64,000 nt of DNA, from assembly GCA_964615095.1 (NCBI GenBank), contig CAZTPX010000004.1:89149-153148 (forward strand), given 5' to 3'. Shown here one piece after another: positions 7,641 to 16,928 of this stretch (positions within the stretch are counted from its first letter, which is position 1; every line of letters begins with the position of its first letter). The stretch comes from JANXQG01 sp964615095 (lineage in GTDB: Bacteria; Planctomycetota; Planctomycetia; Pirellulales; Thermoguttaceae). A program made the translations under genes and the position numbers. The notes beneath the pieces were generated by a model that saw only the letters and a list, made by a program, of their open reading frames with translations, did no database searches and had not been told where the DNA came from.

Positions 7641-8774
7641 TCAGTCAGACACTCCCCCTCCCGCCATCTCTGAAGCGATCGTCACCCACAGGCGTCGCCG
7701 CGACGCCTGGTAGAGGGCCTCCATGACTTTCACGCGGGCTGCCGCCTCCCGGGCCGTCACCAAAGGCAGGTCCTTGCTCCCGCCGATCGCGCTGACGAAC
7801 TGGAGCACGGGATGGTCTGGCCCCGGAGGGAGCTTCCCCCAGGGACGAGCCCCGTCGGCACCCGCGACTTTCTTGGTCCGAAGGTACAGCCGCTCGTTGA
7901 ATATCGCGGCGTGGCCCTCGGTCCCCGCGACCAGCAAGGCCAGCGGATTTTCCGGCTCGATCCAACCTGCCGACAGCGATGCGGTCACGCCGTTGCGGAA
8001 GCGGATTATGGCCTGGCCCGTTTCGTCGCAGCCGGCGTAGCGATTCGTGACCGTGCGGATGTCGGCCGAAACCGCCTCGACGTCGCCCATCAGCCACATG
8101 AGCACGTCCAGCGCGTGCGTACCCGTATCGGCGAAGCCCCCCAAGGCGCCCCATTTCGGATCGACCGTCCATTTGAACTCTTTGTCGAACACCCCCTGGA
8201 GCAGGCAATCGTTCGAGAAGGAACACTCCAGGCGAACGATTTTGCCGAAGGCGCCGCTGCCGATCAACTGCTTGACGAAGATGTACTTGGGGATGGTACG
8301 GAGATGATAGCCGGTTGTGAAGAGGATGCCCGCCTTCTCTACGGCAGCGGCGATTTCGGCAGCGTCTTTGCCGCCGGCGCCGATCGGTTTCTCGATAAAC
8401 ACGTGCTTTCGGGCCTTTGCAGCCAGCGCGGCCAGTTCGGCGTGGAGACTCGTTTCCGAGAGTATCACCACGCCCACAACGTCGGCGTCGGCCACCGCCG
8501 CGGCCGCCGAGCGAGCCACCCTGGCCCCGCACGCTTCGGCCACTTTCGTCGCCCGCGCGGGGTCGCGATCCCACACGCACTTGACCTTCACGTCCTCGCG
8601 CGTGCCGAGGATCTGCAAATACATCGGCGTGTGCATGTGGGCAACACCGAGCAAGGCCAGCGGGATGCTTTTGTCCTCGGCCGCCATGGCTGACGGACCG
8701 GCCAGCACGGCGCCGCTGGCAACGCACGTCGTCTTGACGAACCGTCTGCGCGTGATCGAGAACTGATCCAACAT
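7641..8774 (-). CDS. Gfo/Idh/MocA-family dehydrogenase with twin-arginine signal
   Basis: 377 residues. The N-terminus TRRRFVKTTCVASGAVLAG is a twin-arginine export signal. The Rossmann domain follows (LALLGVAHMHTP..., residues about 35-155), with the family's FIEKPIG stretch, whose Lys is the usual catalytic/NAD-site Lys, and the alpha/beta dimerisation domain (GYHLRT..., GGFADTGTHALDVLMWL). The protein probably oxidises or reduces a sugar or cyclitol outside the cytoplasm; Planctomycetes have many such exported paralogues. GAGGAG lies 7-8 nt before the ATG, directly against the arm of a large palindrome. No operon partner is visible. Confidence 0.9.
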   Translation of the reverse strand: MLDQFSITRRRFVKTTCVASGAVLAGPSAMAAEDKSIPLALLGVAHMHTPMYLQILGTREDVKVKCVWDRDPARATKVAEACGARVARSAAAAVADADVVGVVILSETSLHAELAALAAKARKHVFIEKPIGAGGKDAAEIAAAVEKAGILFTTGYHLRTIPKYIFVKQLIGSGAFGKIVRLECSFSNDCLLQGVFDKEFKWTVDPKWGALGGFADTGTHALDVLMWLMGDVEAVSADIRTVTNRYAGCDETGQAIIRFRNGVTASLSAGWIEPENPLALLVAGTEGHAAIFNERLYLRTKKVAGADGARPWGKLPPGPDHPVLQFVSAIGGSKDLPLVTAREAAARVKVMEALYQASRRRLWVTIASEMAGGGVSD

Positions 8775-8788
8775 TGTCTGCTCTCCTC

Positions 8789-8868
8789 GTAGGGTGGGCC
8801 GAGTAACACGAGTCCCACCAGACTCCGCATCGAATTTGGTGGGACTCGTGTTGCTCGGCCCACCCTAC
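8789..8868. repeat. long intergenic palindrome (32-bp arms)
   Basis: Arms at 8789-8820 and 8837-8868 are inverted copies with one mismatch and a 16-nt loop; each begins or ends with GTAGGGTGGGCCGAG. As RNA it would be a very stable hairpin ending about 15 nt upstream of the dehydrogenase ATG. There is no T-run, so it is not a normal terminator. It resembles the other gene-gap palindromes of the window in design but not in sequence. Confidence 0.85.
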
Positions 8869-8900
8869 AGGAATTGCCCACCATATGGGAATTACGCGTG

Positions 8901-10667
8901 CTAGGGAACCTGCGGCGTCGCACCGCCCATCATGCGTTCCCGCATCGTGCCGGCGTACTCGCCCGCAGCCTTGATAATCCCCGCCGGGACAACCACGTCC
9001 AACGACAATTCGCCCGGCGCGGCTTGCAGTGCAATCCCGACCGGCGGGCACTTGGGGAAGGCGGGGATCGACGCTGCGGGCCCATTCTCGCCCAGCATCG
9101 ATTCCATCATCCGCTGCACCATGCCCATGTAGCCGCGCGGGCTGACCAAGACAATACCTTGCGCGCCGGCCGGCAGTAGGGCGACGGTGGCCGCCACGTC
9201 GCTATCGGCGGCCAGGCACTTCTTCTCGTCCTTGCTCCAGGCAATCGCCCGTTGCAACTTATCTTGGCTGGCGCCAAGTGTCATGTAGACCGTCTTTTCG
9301 TCGGCCTTGGTGATATACATTTTCATCTTGTTGTCCGGTCCGAACATGGCCTGCATCATCTTCTCGGCCATGGGGTTTCCTTCCGTCTTGGGAACGGGAA
9401 TGGTGACCTCGACCTCGAAGGCCGGCTTGCCGTCGATCTCGATCTTCTTCGAGACGGGCGGCTTGAACGCTCCTTCCTTGGCGTCCTTGAGCAGGTCCTT
9501 CATGGCTTCGAGTTGCTTCTCGTAGGCCGCAAGGTACTTGTCCGCATCGTCCACGCGAAAGGAAATGTAAACGTTGCTGTAGATCGGTTCGCCGGCGCGG
9601 CCGGGCTTCATCACCATCGATACGTCGCGCAGCGAGTGGAACTGCTGCATCGAGATCTTGGCCAGCTTCTCGGCCTGGTCGGCATCGATACCATAGAGCT
9701 CGGGTGACTTCTTCATGATCTCCACGCCCAGGCTCGCCAACGGGCGGATGAGCGACTCTTGCAGGCTGCCGCCGGCGGCAAAGACGAAACTGCCGCCGGG
9801 CACACCGGCCAAAAGGTTGCCGCTGGCCGGCTTGACGTCGGCCAGCGCGGTGGCCAGATCGCCACCCTCGACGATCCTGGCCCGGGCGGCAAGTCGCACC
9901 GCGCCCGTCTTGTCGACCTGCAGGCCCACGGCGCCGAGCGAGACGTTTTTCTCGATGGCGTCCAAGAGGGTGGCATAGACTTGCAAGGCGGGCTTGATCG
10001 ATGCCCCTTGCTGACCCAGGGCGGAGAGGGTCTCGCCGAGCTGCTTCAACGCCACTTTGCCTTGGGCTGCGAAGAGTTTTATGCCGCTCTTGGTGGCGAT
10101 GACGTTCACGTCGTTGCCCGCCAGCCAAGCCGCCAGCGGCTTGGCCTCGGCGGCGATGCTTTGCTTGGAGGCCAGGACGCTTTCGAGCGCTTCCTGGTCA
10201 TCGCTCTTGGCAAACAAGGCAAAACCGCCCAGTTTGGCCACCGCAACCGCCTGGCCGGCGATCTGCACCTGGGCGATCTTCGCGTCCTTCTTTTCGCCCT
10301 CGAAGTTTCCCAGAAGGGTCTTGTAGTCGGTTACCGCGACGAACACCACGAACGAGGGCGTGGCATGCGCATCTTCCTTGTCCTTGGCCGGCAGGGCGAT
10401 TACGCCCATCGCTCCTTTGGCATCCAATCCGTCCTTGACGCCGAGTTTGTCCTTGACCATGTCCAGCAAGCTGATTTGCGGCGCGCCGACGACGCCGGCC
10501 AGCTTTTGGATCTTCCCATCGCCGTCAGCCAGATGATTGATCACCCCCCAACCCAGCGCATTGCCGGGAATGATTTTCAGGGGGTCGTCGGCAGCCCGGG
10601 CTGCCAGGGCCGCCAAGAGCACAAACGCCAGGGCCGGCACACTCACGAAAGCGGTTCGTCGGAACAT
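8901..10667 (-). CDS. secreted protein of unknown function (DUF3352-like layout)
   Basis: 588 residues from the ATG at 10667, which has AAGGAG 10 nt upstream and opens a clear signal peptide (MFRRTAFVSVPALAFVLLAA, cleavage after ARA). The longer frame to 10988 only reads through a repeat element. The body is alternating beta strands and helices with no catalytic motif: LKIIPGNALGWGVI near the start, repeated 'ALP...DAHATPSFVVFVAVTD' type segments and a C-terminal MRERMMGG tail. The layout resembles large planctomycete secreted proteins of the DUF3352 kind, but I cannot assign a role. Next to it on the same strand, after repeat-filled DNA, is a BBP7 barrel. Confidence 0.8.
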   Translation of the reverse strand: MFRRTAFVSVPALAFVLLAALAARAADDPLKIIPGNALGWGVINHLADGDGKIQKLAGVVGAPQISLLDMVKDKLGVKDGLDAKGAMGVIALPAKDKEDAHATPSFVVFVAVTDYKTLLGNFEGEKKDAKIAQVQIAGQAVAVAKLGGFALFAKSDDQEALESVLASKQSIAAEAKPLAAWLAGNDVNVIATKSGIKLFAAQGKVALKQLGETLSALGQQGASIKPALQVYATLLDAIEKNVSLGAVGLQVDKTGAVRLAARARIVEGGDLATALADVKPASGNLLAGVPGGSFVFAAGGSLQESLIRPLASLGVEIMKKSPELYGIDADQAEKLAKISMQQFHSLRDVSMVMKPGRAGEPIYSNVYISFRVDDADKYLAAYEKQLEAMKDLLKDAKEGAFKPPVSKKIEIDGKPAFEVEVTIPVPKTEGNPMAEKMMQAMFGPDNKMKMYITKADEKTVYMTLGASQDKLQRAIAWSKDEKKCLAADSDVAATVALLPAGAQGIVLVSPRGYMGMVQRMMESMLGENGPAASIPAFPKCPPVGIALQAAPGELSLDVVVPAGIIKAAGEYAGTMRERMMGGATPQVP

Positions 10668-10851
10668 GATCTTAGACTCCTTGCAAGTTGCTAACAATCC
10701 ACCTATCAGGTCTATTCCTGAACAAGTATTAAGAGAAAACGCCGATTTGCGGGGTCCTGGCACAAGTTGCAACCGCCGGGACCCCACCGTGGCGGCGCAA
10801 CGCAAGTAAGTTTCGCGGCACGTTCGGGAGTTGTCAAGCGGCGCGAGAGAA

Positions 10852-10990
10852 TTTCTGGCGCTTCCGCTCTTAGCTGCAGACCGGATAGGCGACTGCGCTG
10901 GAGTCCCGCCTTCAGGCGGAATTCGTTTGATTCCGCCTGAAGGCGGGACTCCAGCGGGCGTTTGCACCCAAAAGCAGAGGGACGGCAAGA
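10852..10990. repeat. palindromic repeat element, copy 1 (partner at 26362-26505)
   Basis: The core is a perfect inverted repeat with 27-bp arms (10896-10922 and 10930-10956) and a 7-nt loop; each arm carries GGAGTCCCGCCTTCAGGCGG or its complement. The flanks (CTTCCGCTCTT, GCAGACCGG, GGCGACTG on the left) are also shared with the copy at 26362-26505, which lies in the opposite orientation. This shows a defined element of about 135-145 bp, not just a hairpin. Confidence 0.88.
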
Positions 10991-11001
10991 CCGTGCCGCG
11001 C

Positions 11002-12540
11002 TCACCAATCCAGTTCCATGCCGAAATTCACGCCGTCATAGAACACCGAGCCCTTGGTATTGATGCTGGTGTAGGCGGTCTCGGGAACGGAAGAGAAGAC
11101 CATCTGGTCGGGGGCCCGCGCGACGTCGCCTACAAACAGCATGTCGTAGGATACGTGCCCGACAAGATTGGGGAGAAACTTGTAACTTCCCGATACACCG
11201 AATCCACCCGCGAAAGCCACCACGGTGTGCGAGACGCTGAAGGGAATATCCGTGTTTGAATAGGATGTCAACCCCGGCGGCAGCGCCGGCGAATTTGCAT
11301 CGGGGGTGCCCGTGAACACGGTCGTGATACGGCTGTCCTGCTGGGCGTAGTTCATGAACATCCCGACATTGCCGTGCGTATCCAAGCACCAGCGACAAAA
11401 ACGATACTCGAGTTTCCCACCGGTCTGAAGCCCCAGCAGGGTGTTGAAGGTATGGACCGCGTACTGGCCTTGGTGCGTGAATTCCGCTGCCTGACCCGTG
11501 TAGGGCGACGTGTACTGGGCGCCCGAACTGAGGTAGTCGAACGTTTCGTTGATTTCCATGCCTTTCATGCCCAAAAAGTACGACCAGTAATATCCGTGCT
11601 GGCACTCGCGATACCAGTGGCCATTGGGATTCATCACAAGCTGGTCGGGCTGGTTATGGCCGTCGATGCGATAGTTCAATTCGAATTCGTTGAACGTCGT
11701 GGAATAGGTTTCCGACATGAACAGGGACCGATTGAAGGCTGCATCGTAAGTCCGGCCGAGGTTCGAAAAGTTTGGCTCCAAGAGCTCCTGTTGCTGACCG
11801 GTGTTGGGCAGGTAAATCGGGAAGGGGCTGATCAGGCTTCCCTGGTAATACAGGGCCGTCGGCGCTGGGGCGGGGAGACTGACCTGTGCAATGGGCTGCG
11901 TACTGTAAAAGGGGATGATCGATCCCGTGGCGTTGATGGGCTGCGCCGTGAAGTTAGCCACTCCGTTGAACGCGAATTCGAGGAAATGGTCCCTGCCCTC
12001 GCCGTCGCGGCCGAGGAACCGGCTGAAACTCAGGCCCAGCACCGCGCTGTCGCCGATATTGGGCGTGTGAACTTCTAACGCCGTCTCCTGAAAAGCGTCG
12101 TTCAAGTACTGAACATATTGGTTGGAAGTGGTGATGCCCTGGCTGCTGGTAACGCTGACGTTGCCGGCGGGCAAGGGGCCGGCGGGCAAGGAATACGCCC
12201 CCAGGCGTTGATTGTTGGCACGCGACATGGCCCAGACCGAGACCGAGGGTTGGACGGCCCAAGTCGGCGGCAGGCAGGCGCCGCCGCCACAAAACTCGCA
12301 GGCCCCCGGCGGCGTGTCGCCGAATACGCCGCCGATGGGCGGCTGGTTCTCGCCGACCACCGACGAATCCCCTTCAATCGGCACGTTGGACACACCGGGG
12401 CCAGTGGCCTGAGATGCCTGACCAACCGGTTTGGCACTCGGAGTAACCCAATCCTGGGGTCCTTGTGCCCAAGCTCGCTGCCCCAGAAGCAGTCCGACCC
12501 ATGCCAGAGTCACCAGAATGTGCCGAATTGCGGTTTTCAC
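11002..12540 (-). CDS. BBP7-type outer-membrane beta-barrel protein
   Basis: 512 residues if translation starts at the GTG at 12540, which has GGAGG 8 nt upstream; the ATGs at 12558 lie on the wrong side of this site. A signal peptide (KTAIRHILVTLAWVGLLLGQ..., cut after WAQ) leads to a Pro/Gly-rich linker with one cysteine pair (CEFCGGGAC) and then a run of amphipathic beta strands ending in GVNFGMELDW, a typical barrel terminus with a final aromatic residue. It resembles the planctomycete 'BBP7 family outer membrane beta-barrel' proteins; a second member lies at 40523. Function: surface porin-like or structural protein, ligand unknown. Confidence 0.85.
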   Translation of the reverse strand: MKTAIRHILVTLAWVGLLLGQRAWAQGPQDWVTPSAKPVGQASQATGPGVSNVPIEGDSSVVGENQPPIGGVFGDTPPGACEFCGGGACLPPTWAVQPSVSVWAMSRANNQRLGAYSLPAGPLPAGNVSVTSSQGITTSNQYVQYLNDAFQETALEVHTPNIGDSAVLGLSFSRFLGRDGEGRDHFLEFAFNGVANFTAQPINATGSIIPFYSTQPIAQVSLPAPAPTALYYQGSLISPFPIYLPNTGQQQELLEPNFSNLGRTYDAAFNRSLFMSETYSTTFNEFELNYRIDGHNQPDQLVMNPNGHWYRECQHGYYWSYFLGMKGMEINETFDYLSSGAQYTSPYTGQAAEFTHQGQYAVHTFNTLLGLQTGGKLEYRFCRWCLDTHGNVGMFMNYAQQDSRITTVFTGTPDANSPALPPGLTSYSNTDIPFSVSHTVVAFAGGFGVSGSYKFLPNLVGHVSYDMLFVGDVARAPDQMVFSSVPETAYTSINTKGSVFYDGVNFGMELDW

Positions 12541-12992
12541 CAGACGGTCCTCCATCATATCCCTTGCGATCTCTTATGCATCACGGCCGCAGTTCGCGGA
12601 GATCTTCAAGCGTCCATTTGGCCAGCACATTGACCGGCCGCAGCGCACTGCAGGACCCTTCCATAAAGTTCAAGGATATCAACAACTGCCTAATCGGCCA
12701 GTTTCAGTCGGCAGAACAGGAATAATCGTTAAAATCTTCCCGAAATCCACAAAGCATGTTATTGGCAAAGTCTACGTTATAGTAAAATCTATTGCAAATT
12801 ACCTATGCTAACATTCTGGGCGAATGGCTATCCGACAAGTCTCCCCATCTCTCAGAGGGGTAGAGGACATGTTGCGGAAACTTTCCGAATAGCCTGTGAG
12901 TGTCCTTCCGTCCCGTTGGGGGACTGCCCGTGGGCTGGCGAACGTGATAGAATTTTCCCTTTCACGGCCCTTCAATTTGGAAATTCACCACC
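12541..12992. other. gap of 452 bp between divergent genes
   Basis: It must contain the promoters for the BBP7 gene (minus) and the TPR-like gene (plus). The part around 12720-12800 is AT-rich (for example TATAGTAAAATC). No ribosome-binding site precedes the ATG at 12993. No gene, repeat or RNA was recognised. Confidence 0.4.
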
Positions 12993-15107
12993 ATGGCCCT
13001 CGACGCTTACTCGCTTTGTCCGGGCGGCACCGGCAAGAAGATCAAGTTCTGCTGTCCCGACTTTTTTCCCGAACTGGAGAAAATCGATCGCATGATCGAA
13101 GGCGAGCAGTATATCGCCTGTCTCCAGAATATTGATCAACTGGAGCAGAAGGGCCAGTACCGGGCCTGCCTGATGGCAACCAAGTCGGAATTGCTGCGGG
13201 TGACCAATCAGCTTGACCGGACAGATGCCTATGTGGCCGATTTTGTCGAGCGCTTCCCGCAAAACTCGCTGGCGTGGTCCGAATCGGCCTTGTTGAGCGC
13301 GGCGTCGGCGGGCGGCCAGGCAGCCATGAGCAAGCTGCAGCGGGCCATCGCGCTGTGCGACGGCCACATACAAGGTCGGGTCTTCGAGGCAGCCACCGTA
13401 GTTGCCGGCGTACTGATCCAGGAGGGACATTGGGCGGCCGGCCGGGCCTTGCTGCAGTTTCTGGCCAAACTGGTACCGGACGATCGCGAGGCCATGGAAC
13501 GACTGATGTACCTGAATCGGTCCGCTGAGATTCCCCTTCTGCTGAGGAGCGATCCGCCGATGCTGCCTTGCCCGTCCGACGCCCCCTGGCGGGCGAAGTT
13601 CGAGGCAGCCACCGCCCCCTTGAAGAAGGCCCAGTGGCAGGAAGCGGCCGAGCGCCTGACCGCCTTGGCGGCCGAAGTTCACGACGTCCCCGCCGTCTGG
13701 AACAATCTGGCCCTGGTGCGTGGTTGGTTGGCCGACGAGGCCGGTGCCCGCGAGGCCTATCAGAAGTTCGCTGCGCTGGCGGTGCCGTTGGAAGATGCCG
13801 TGGAAGCGGAAGCCATTGCCATGCTGACGAGCGAATCGCCGCTGGACGACGACGTCGATGTCGTGCATTGGACGTGGCCGGTTCGCGACCCCGAGCGACT
13901 GCAGGAGTTGCTGCTTTCCGACCGCCGCATCGCCCCCATACCGGTAAACGCCACATCCTGGCCGGTCGACGATTCGCCTCCGCCGCGAATGGCCGGGATG
14001 CTGTTGGATCGCCCTCTGCTGGGCATTGGCGACGATTTTTCCTTAGACAGCATGCCCAGCGTTGTGGCAGAACTACTCCTCTTCGGCCGCCAGACCGATA
14101 GGGCGGCGCGGCTGGAAATCGTCGGACTGTCGAGAAATCACGCCGATCAGGCCAAGGTGATCTTTCGCCACATCGGCGGCGACTGCCTCGAGCCGGAGCC
14201 GGAAGAAGCGCTCATGGCAAGGACGTCGACTAGCCATCAGTCGATTTCGCACCGTTGGGTTCCGCCCCGCGACGCACCGCGGCCCCAGGTCGACGCGCTG
14301 CTGATCCAGGACTTCCGCGACACGCTGCTGAATCGCTGGCCGGACCAGCCGCTGGGCGTGCTTGGCGGCCGATCGTTGCGGCAGGCCTCCGCCGACCCGG
14401 CGGCCCGCGTCCAGGTCCTAGCGGCAATTCTTGTCATGCAGCAATGGTCGGGGCGTTCCCCGGCGGAGTTCGATTTCAACGACTTGCGGTCCCAGCTCGG
14501 CCTGCCGACCCTGGGACCGATCGAGCCGAAGCCCGGCGAGGTCCGTACGCTGCCCTTGGTCCGCCTGGTGCGGGTCCAGGTGGAAGCGCTCTCCGACGAT
14601 GACCTCGTGCTGGCATTCCACCGCACGGGGATGTACCAGGCATGGGACGCCGCCCGGCGGTTTGCCCAAGCCATCATCGATCGGCCCGTTTTTTCCCGCC
14701 GTCCGGAACGCATGGAGGCCTACCGCCTCATGGCGCAAGCGGCGACGAGCTTGGAAGACGGCATTGCGAGTATCGACGAAGGACGCCGCGACGCGCTTGC
14801 CGGCGGCCAGTCGTGCGCCGCTTGGGACCTGATGGAGCTCTCTTTGCGTTTCGGGCATGGCGACGAAGAGCAAGCCATGCGGCTACTGCAGCATATTGAG
14901 TCGCAGCACATCCGCGAGCCGGGAGTGGCCCAGACCTTGACACAGATGCTGATCAATATCGGGGTTTTGAATCCCGATGGGACTCCCGCCGGCGTGCCGG
15001 GCCGCCCAGCCGCAGGTGCTCCGCCGGCCCCCGAGCCGTCGAAACTCTGGACCCCGGAGAGCGAATCTCCCGGCGGCGGTGGCAAGCTCTGGACGCCCGG
15101 AATGTAA
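12993..15107 (+). CDS. large cytoplasmic protein with degenerate SEC-C motif and helical repeats
   Basis: 704 residues without a signal peptide. Residues 6-21 (YSLCPGGTGKKIKFCC) match the SEC-C zinc motif, but the usual second Cys of C-x-C is a Gly, leaving C9, C20 and C21. The following 300 residues are helix pairs of TPR type (CLQNIDQLEQKGQYRACLMA, WNNLALVRGWLADEAGAREA), later a mixed region, and a disordered C-terminus in which KLWTP occurs twice. SEC-C domains bind ribosomes or other proteins in several systems, so an adaptor role is possible. The stop overlaps the ribD start as TAATG, so ribD is translationally coupled. No ribosome-binding site is seen. Confidence 0.8.
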   Translation: MALDAYSLCPGGTGKKIKFCCPDFFPELEKIDRMIEGEQYIACLQNIDQLEQKGQYRACLMATKSELLRVTNQLDRTDAYVADFVERFPQNSLAWSESALLSAASAGGQAAMSKLQRAIALCDGHIQGRVFEAATVVAGVLIQEGHWAAGRALLQFLAKLVPDDREAMERLMYLNRSAEIPLLLRSDPPMLPCPSDAPWRAKFEAATAPLKKAQWQEAAERLTALAAEVHDVPAVWNNLALVRGWLADEAGAREAYQKFAALAVPLEDAVEAEAIAMLTSESPLDDDVDVVHWTWPVRDPERLQELLLSDRRIAPIPVNATSWPVDDSPPPRMAGMLLDRPLLGIGDDFSLDSMPSVVAELLLFGRQTDRAARLEIVGLSRNHADQAKVIFRHIGGDCLEPEPEEALMARTSTSHQSISHRWVPPRDAPRPQVDALLIQDFRDTLLNRWPDQPLGVLGGRSLRQASADPAARVQVLAAILVMQQWSGRSPAEFDFNDLRSQLGLPTLGPIEPKPGEVRTLPLVRLVRVQVEALSDDDLVLAFHRTGMYQAWDAARRFAQAIIDRPVFSRRPERMEAYRLMAQAATSLEDGIASIDEGRRDALAGGQSCAAWDLMELSLRFGHGDEEQAMRLLQHIESQHIREPGVAQTLTQMLINIGVLNPDGTPAGVPGRPAAGAPPAPEPSKLWTPESESPGGGGKLWTPGM

Positions 15108-16210
15108 TGGACCAGCCCGCCTTGGATCTCTGGCATATGCAACGGGCCTTGGATTTGGCCGCCCAGGGGCGAGGTTTTGTCGAGCCGAATCCGCTGGTGG
15201 GCTGTGTGATCGCTCGTGGCGCGGAGATTGTCGGCGAAGGCTGGCATCGCCGCTTCGGCCAGGCCCACGCCGAGGTCGAGGCCCTGCGTATTGCCGGGGC
15301 CAGGGCCCGCGGCGCGACGTTATACGTTACGCTGGAGCCATGCTGCCACCAGGGCAAGACGCCGCCTTGTACTCGTGCCGTGTTGGCGGCCGGGGTGGCC
15401 CGCGTAGTGGCCGCCATGGCCGACCCCTTCCCCAAGGTTGCCGGCGGCGGCTTGGCCGAACTCTGCGCGGCGGGCGTCGAGGTGCAAACGGGTGTCTTGG
15501 AGAATCTGGCTCGAAGGCTCAACGCACCGTATCTGAAGCTTCTTGCCGCCGGCAGGCCCTGGGTTGTGGCCAAGTGGGCCATGACGTTGGATGGGAAGAT
15601 CGCCGCGCGGACCGGCGACAGCCGTTGGATCTCCAGCCCAGCCTCGCGGCAGTTGGTGCATCAGCTCCGCGGCCGCATGGATGCCATCATCGTTGGACGC
15701 GGAACGGCGGCGGCCGACGATCCGCTCTTGACGGCTCGCCCGCCAGGACCCCGGACGGCCCTGCGGGTGGTTGCCGATACGCGGGCCTCGCTCTCGCTGG
15801 AAAGCCGTTTGGTTCGCACCGCGGGGGAAGTGCCGGTCCTAGTGGCTGTAGGCCCCGAGGCGGCAAGTGGCGGCTGTGCCCGTCTTCAGGCGGCTGGTTG
15901 CCAGGTCATAGTCTGCGACGGGCCGACGCCCCAGACCCGCTTGGAAGCGTTGCTCGCCGAATTGGGCGAGCGGCGCATGACCAACGTGCTGGTCGAGGGG
16001 GGCAGCCGGCTCCTGGGATGCCTTCTCGATGCCCGGCTGATCGACGAGGTACATGTGTTTATCGCTCCGAAGTTGGCTGGCGGCGTCCAGGCGCCCAGTC
16101 CCATCGCGGGCGGCGGCGTCGAGGCCATCTCGGCGGCTTTGGCCCTGGAAGACATCGTCACGAGGGAAGTTGGCGGCGATTTGTATCTCCATGGGCGAGT
16201 CGTGCGGTAA
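15107..16210 (+). CDS. ribD: bifunctional diaminohydroxyphosphoribosylaminopyrimidine deaminase/reductase
   Basis: 367 residues, the usual RibD length. The deaminase half has H54-A-E-V-E and PCCHQGKTPPC (78-88); H54, C79 and C88 bind zinc and E56 is the proton shuttle. The reductase half begins at about residue 150 (PWVVAKWAMTLDGKIA, then DSRWISS, and VLVEGGSRLLG near the end). It carries out the second and third steps of riboflavin synthesis from GTP, in the cytoplasm. No other rib gene is nearby. The ATG shares one base with the stop of the upstream gene, so its expression depends on that gene. Confidence 0.95.
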   Translation: MDQPALDLWHMQRALDLAAQGRGFVEPNPLVGCVIARGAEIVGEGWHRRFGQAHAEVEALRIAGARARGATLYVTLEPCCHQGKTPPCTRAVLAAGVARVVAAMADPFPKVAGGGLAELCAAGVEVQTGVLENLARRLNAPYLKLLAAGRPWVVAKWAMTLDGKIAARTGDSRWISSPASRQLVHQLRGRMDAIIVGRGTAAADDPLLTARPPGPRTALRVVADTRASLSLESRLVRTAGEVPVLVAVGPEAASGGCARLQAAGCQVIVCDGPTPQTRLEALLAELGERRMTNVLVEGGSRLLGCLLDARLIDEVHVFIAPKLAGGVQAPSPIAGGGVEAISAALALEDIVTREVGGDLYLHGRVVR

Positions 16211-16240
16211 AACGAAGGGGATCCCACATATTACCCCGGC

Positions 16241-16304
16241 AATGAAGTTGATCAATCGTAACCCGAAGCGTAAGCGAGGACACCTCGCTTACGCTTCGGG
16301 TTAA
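16241..16304. repeat. 'PKRKRG' repeat with palindromic core
   Basis: ATGAAGTTGATCAATCG is followed by inverted arms CCCGAAGCGTAAGCGAGG / CCTCGCTTACGCTTCGGG around a 2-nt ACAC-like centre. Read in frame it gives K-L-I-N-x-N-P-K-R-K-R-G. Relatives occur at 41974-42062 and 53836-53885. It sits right behind ribD. Confidence 0.85.
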
Positions 16305-16928
16305 TATGAGGTGCTTTCATGCCGGGGCAATACCATGCCGTATTCCTGCTGGCGTCGTGGCGAGATTCAAATTCCGCGACGTGTCCGGTAAGAAAACGCG
16401 TCGACTCAGGCCGCTTTTGGCGTCATTGGGGTTGCACGACTGCGGGAAACTTTGGTATACGCCCGCCCACGCGTGAATGCAGTTCCATGAAGAGAGCCGG
16501 GCAATGAGTTTTCTGGCGAGTTCTAATAAAGTTTGGCGGTTTCGGTTTTTGACGTCACTCGTGCAAGCGAGAGCAACGGCGATAAGCCGTCGCCATAAAC
16601 ATGGCGCTCACAAATCCGATCCGTCTTCGGGCAAGTTGCCCGACGCAGCGCGGCAACTTTTCAGACTCCCGCGCGTGGCTGGCGCGGGGTCGTGGCACGT
16701 TGCCGCAGAAAATTTTGCCGTGAATCGGGCGTTGCGGGGCAAACACGTCTTGACTTTTTTTCTATCGCGGGTATGAAAATGTTTTAGAGAGTGGCGCGCT
16801 TTGCCGAAAGGTAAAGGAAACGCGCGCGATCGCAAGGGACTGGCATATGAGATGCTGTCCTAGGCCTGTCAAGGCCAACGCCAAGATCCAGGAGGTCTGG
16901 ATCGGCGCCCCTCAAGGAGTTTGAGAGA
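16305..16928. promoter_or_regulatory. 620-bp gap with candidate kamA promoter and leader
   Basis: TTGACT at 16750-16755 and TATGAA at 16772-16777 (16-bp spacer) form the best sigma-70-like promoter, leaving a leader of about 145 nt before kamA. In the leader, GATCC (16885-16889) and GGATC (16899-16903) enclose the loop AGGAGGTCT, the kind of AGGA hairpin that CsrA binds; the actual ribosome-binding site (AAGGAG, 16914-16919) follows. No supported gene lies in the rest of the gap. Confidence 0.35.

Noticed and set aside
10668..10988. 107-codon N-terminal extension of the secreted protein at 8901
   Set aside because: It reads the palindromic element and lies before a good ribosome-binding site and signal peptide.
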